Source: an uncultured Prevotella sp. (GTDB lineage Bacteria; Bacteroidota; Bacteroidia; Bacteroidales; Bacteroidaceae). Taken from it: 64,000 nucleotides of DNA. The DNA lies in contig CAMVUM010000001.1 in NCBI GenBank assembly GCA_947170725.1, positions 1 to 64,000 on the forward strand, read 5' to 3'. A program made the translations under genes and the position numbers. Of this stretch, positions 62,294-64,000 are shown piece after piece (within the stretch, counting starts at the first letter, position 1; each line of letters starts with the position of its first letter). The notes beneath the pieces are model-generated. The model saw nothing but the letters and a program-made list of their open reading frames with translations. It was not told the DNA's origin and did no database searches.

Positions 62294-62367
62294 TTGTCGG
62301 GCGGCCGTGAAGTGGTGTTAATGACAAAAAAACTGCCTGCGGATTACTTATTGTGAGCGAAATTAGC

Positions 62368-62375
62368 TACTTTTG
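62368..62375 (+). promoter_or_regulatory. -7 box for nadB
   Basis: TACTTTTG, 30 nt before ATG 62405, with TTGTG at 62351 as a possible -33 element. Confidence 0.6.
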
Positions 62376-62404
62376 CAGTGAAGTAATACACAATTTGAAA
62401 CAGA

Positions 62405-63994
62405 ATGATATTCAAATATGATTTTCTGATTATCGGCGCAGGAGTGGCCGGTATGAGTTATGCCTTGAAGATAGCAAGAGCCCACAAAGGTAAGGTGTGT
62501 ATGATATGCAAGACCTCGCTTGATGATGCCAACACATCGTTTGCTCAGGGTGGAGTCGCTTCGGTGACTAATCTGGAAGTTGACAATTTCGACAAACATA
62601 TTGAGGACACAATGATTGCCGGTGACTATATCAGTGACCGTGCGGCCGTTGAACAGGTTGTTCGCCGTGCTCCGGAGCAGATACGCGAAATGGTGGAGTG
62701 GGGTGTCAATTTCGACCGTCGTAGTGATGGGGCTTTTGATCTTCATCGTGAGGGCGGCCATTCGGAATTCCGCATACTCCATCATGCTGACGACACCGGA
62801 GCCGAGATTCAGCGCGGGCTTATGGCAGCAGTACGTGCGTGTCCTGACATAGAGGTGAAGGAGAATCACTTTGCTGTAGAGATTATCACCCAGCACCACC
62901 TCGGAGCGCGTGTGACGCGGCGCACACCCTACATCCACTGCTACGGCGCATACGTTCTCAATCCTGAGACGCAAAAGGTGGACACCTACTTGAGCAAGGT
63001 CACACTCATGTGTACGGGCGGATGCGGAGCCGTCTATCAGACGACAACGAACCCCGTTATCGCTACGGGCGACGGCGAGGCTATGGTCTATAGGGCTAAG
63101 GGAACGGTTGCGGACATGGAGTTCGTCCAGTTCCATCCGACTGCACTCTATCATCCTGGTGAGACTCACCCTGCCTTTCTCATTACTGAAGCCATGCGCG
63201 GTTACGGCGGCATATTGCGTCTGCCCACGGGCGAGTCGTTCATGGAGAAGTATGACGAACGCCTTTCGCTTGCCCCGCGCGACATCGTAGCCCGTGCGAT
63301 AGACAACGAAATGAAAATCCACGGACTTGATCATGTTTGTCTCGACGTTACTCATAAGAATCCGGAAGAGACTCGGCGTCACTTCCCGAACATATACCAA
63401 AAGTGTAAATCAATCGGTATTGACATAACGACCGATTATATTCCCGTACGTCCGGCAGCCCACTACATGTGCGGCGGTATAAAGGTTGACCTCAACGGAC
63501 AGTCGAGCATCAATCGGCTTTATGCCATCGGAGAGTGTTCATGTACGGGACTTCATGGCGGCAACCGTCTGGCGAGCAACTCTCTCATTGAGGCCGTTGT
63601 CTATGCTGACGCTGCAGCGCGTCATTCGTTGGCTCATGTTGACGAATATGATTTCAACGAGAAAGTTCCGGAGTGGAATGATGAAGGGACAATGACCAAC
63701 GAAGAGAAGATTCTCATCACGCAGAGTGTCAAGGAAGTGGCACAGATAATGAGCAACTATGTGGGTATTGTTCGCAGCGATTTGCGCTTACATCGTGCAT
63801 GGGACCGTCTCGACATGCTTTATGAAGAGACCGAACGGCTTTTCAAACGGGTTAAGGCAAGCCGCGATATTTGTGAGTTGCGCAATATGATTAATGTGGC
63901 CTATCTTATTACCAGATGGGCTATCGAACGGAAAGAATGCCGTGGCCTGCACTATACGATAGATTATCCGCAGCATGCTTACGACAAGAAATAA
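62405..63994 (+). CDS. nadB: L-aspartate oxidase
   Basis: FAD enzyme that oxidises L-aspartate to iminoaspartate, the first step of de novo NAD synthesis. The 529 aa start with the FAD-binding motif FLIIGAGVAGMSYALKIA. The succinate-dehydrogenase/NadB family segments HREGGHSEFRILHH, GDGEAMVYRAKG, the active-site region RPAAHYMCGGIKVD and GLHGGNRLASNSLIEAVVY are present, followed by the C-terminal helical domain. Its stop lies 6 nt before the window end; nadA or nadC, if adjacent, would lie outside. Confidence 0.96.
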   Translation: MIFKYDFLIIGAGVAGMSYALKIARAHKGKVCMICKTSLDDANTSFAQGGVASVTNLEVDNFDKHIEDTMIAGDYISDRAAVEQVVRRAPEQIREMVEWGVNFDRRSDGAFDLHREGGHSEFRILHHADDTGAEIQRGLMAAVRACPDIEVKENHFAVEIITQHHLGARVTRRTPYIHCYGAYVLNPETQKVDTYLSKVTLMCTGGCGAVYQTTTNPVIATGDGEAMVYRAKGTVADMEFVQFHPTALYHPGETHPAFLITEAMRGYGGILRLPTGESFMEKYDERLSLAPRDIVARAIDNEMKIHGLDHVCLDVTHKNPEETRRHFPNIYQKCKSIGIDITTDYIPVRPAAHYMCGGIKVDLNGQSSINRLYAIGECSCTGLHGGNRLASNSLIEAVVYADAAARHSLAHVDEYDFNEKVPEWNDEGTMTNEEKILITQSVKEVAQIMSNYVGIVRSDLRLHRAWDRLDMLYEETERLFKRVKASRDICELRNMINVAYLITRWAIERKECRGLHYTIDYPQHAYDKK

Positions 63995-64000
63995 TCCTGC

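Overview
The window looks like a chromosomal segment of a Bacteroidota species, most likely a Prevotella/Segatella-type member of the Bacteroidales. The evidence is consistent. Most gene starts lack a Shine-Dalgarno sequence. Promoters carry the Bacteroidota -7 box TAnnTTTG, seen upstream of more than twenty genes. The protein families also fit: a serine-type (anSME-matured) sulfatase, a GH95 fucosidase, a TPR sensor kinase paired with a LytTR regulator, an IntDOT-like recombinase and RhuM-like and MobV-like mobilization genes.

Layout. 0.2-6.3 kb: purB, a pseudouridine synthase with a very long Arg/Gly/Tyr/Gln-rich tail, asnS, then a palindrome-rich gap and an exported protein. 6.5-8.3 kb: a DMT permease and a CDF metal exporter whose 3' ends overlap on opposite strands. 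8.6-15 kb (minus strand): a membrane-anchored propeller protein without a kinase domain, a LytTR response regulator and a lipoprotein-type TPR histidine kinase. 15.2-18.7 kb: an exported sulfatase with a frameshifted small ORF in its leader, a palindromic repeat, and asd. 19-24.2 kb: a cation/proton antiporter, a LolD-like ATPase, a CvfB-like S1 protein, a PepSY-like protein and a META lipoprotein. 24.3-30.3 kb (minus strand): a tripartite export operon (coiled-coil protein, TolC, HlyD, two ABC-2 permeases) with no ATPase gene beside it.

30.8-40.4 kb: an RluA-family gene whose 3' end runs directly into a decayed mobilizable island of about 8 kb. The island holds an N-terminally truncated tyrosine recombinase, a RhuM-like protein, a primase/helicase, an oriT-like inverted repeat, a MobV relaxase broken by a TAG, a Crp/Fnr regulator broken by a TAA, an intact cargo of SMR exporter, MFS exporter and GNAT acetyltransferase, and diverged duplicate scraps. 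40.5-48 kb returns to housekeeping genes: RNase R, an epimerase, a PAP2-type membrane enzyme, PBP4 and an MscS channel. 48-52.2 kb: acyl-CoA dehydrogenase, etfA and etfB, with a four-helix-bundle gene inserted between etfA and etfB. 52.5-56 kb: a GH95 fucosidase and a second four-helix-bundle gene with tandem-repeat flanks. 56.7-64 kb: an iron-sulfur-type flavoprotein, eno, a candidate small RNA, greA with an intrinsic terminator in its leader, a HIT hydrolase, mannose-1-phosphate guanylyltransferase, tRNA-Leu(CAA) and nadB.

The most interesting signals lie between the genes. (1) A four-helix-bundle gene has purine-rich inverted termini that match a gene-less, MITE-like inverted repeat about 6 kb away, which suggests a minimal mobile element. 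(2) A palindromic element beginning GCCGTAAGGG occurs twice, plus a half copy. (3) There is a promoter-to-terminator small-RNA unit on the minus strand downstream of eno. (4) A terminator sits between the greA promoter and greA. (5) The mobilizable island is fused to the rluA-like gene. All functional statements come from reading the translated sequence. No database search was run.
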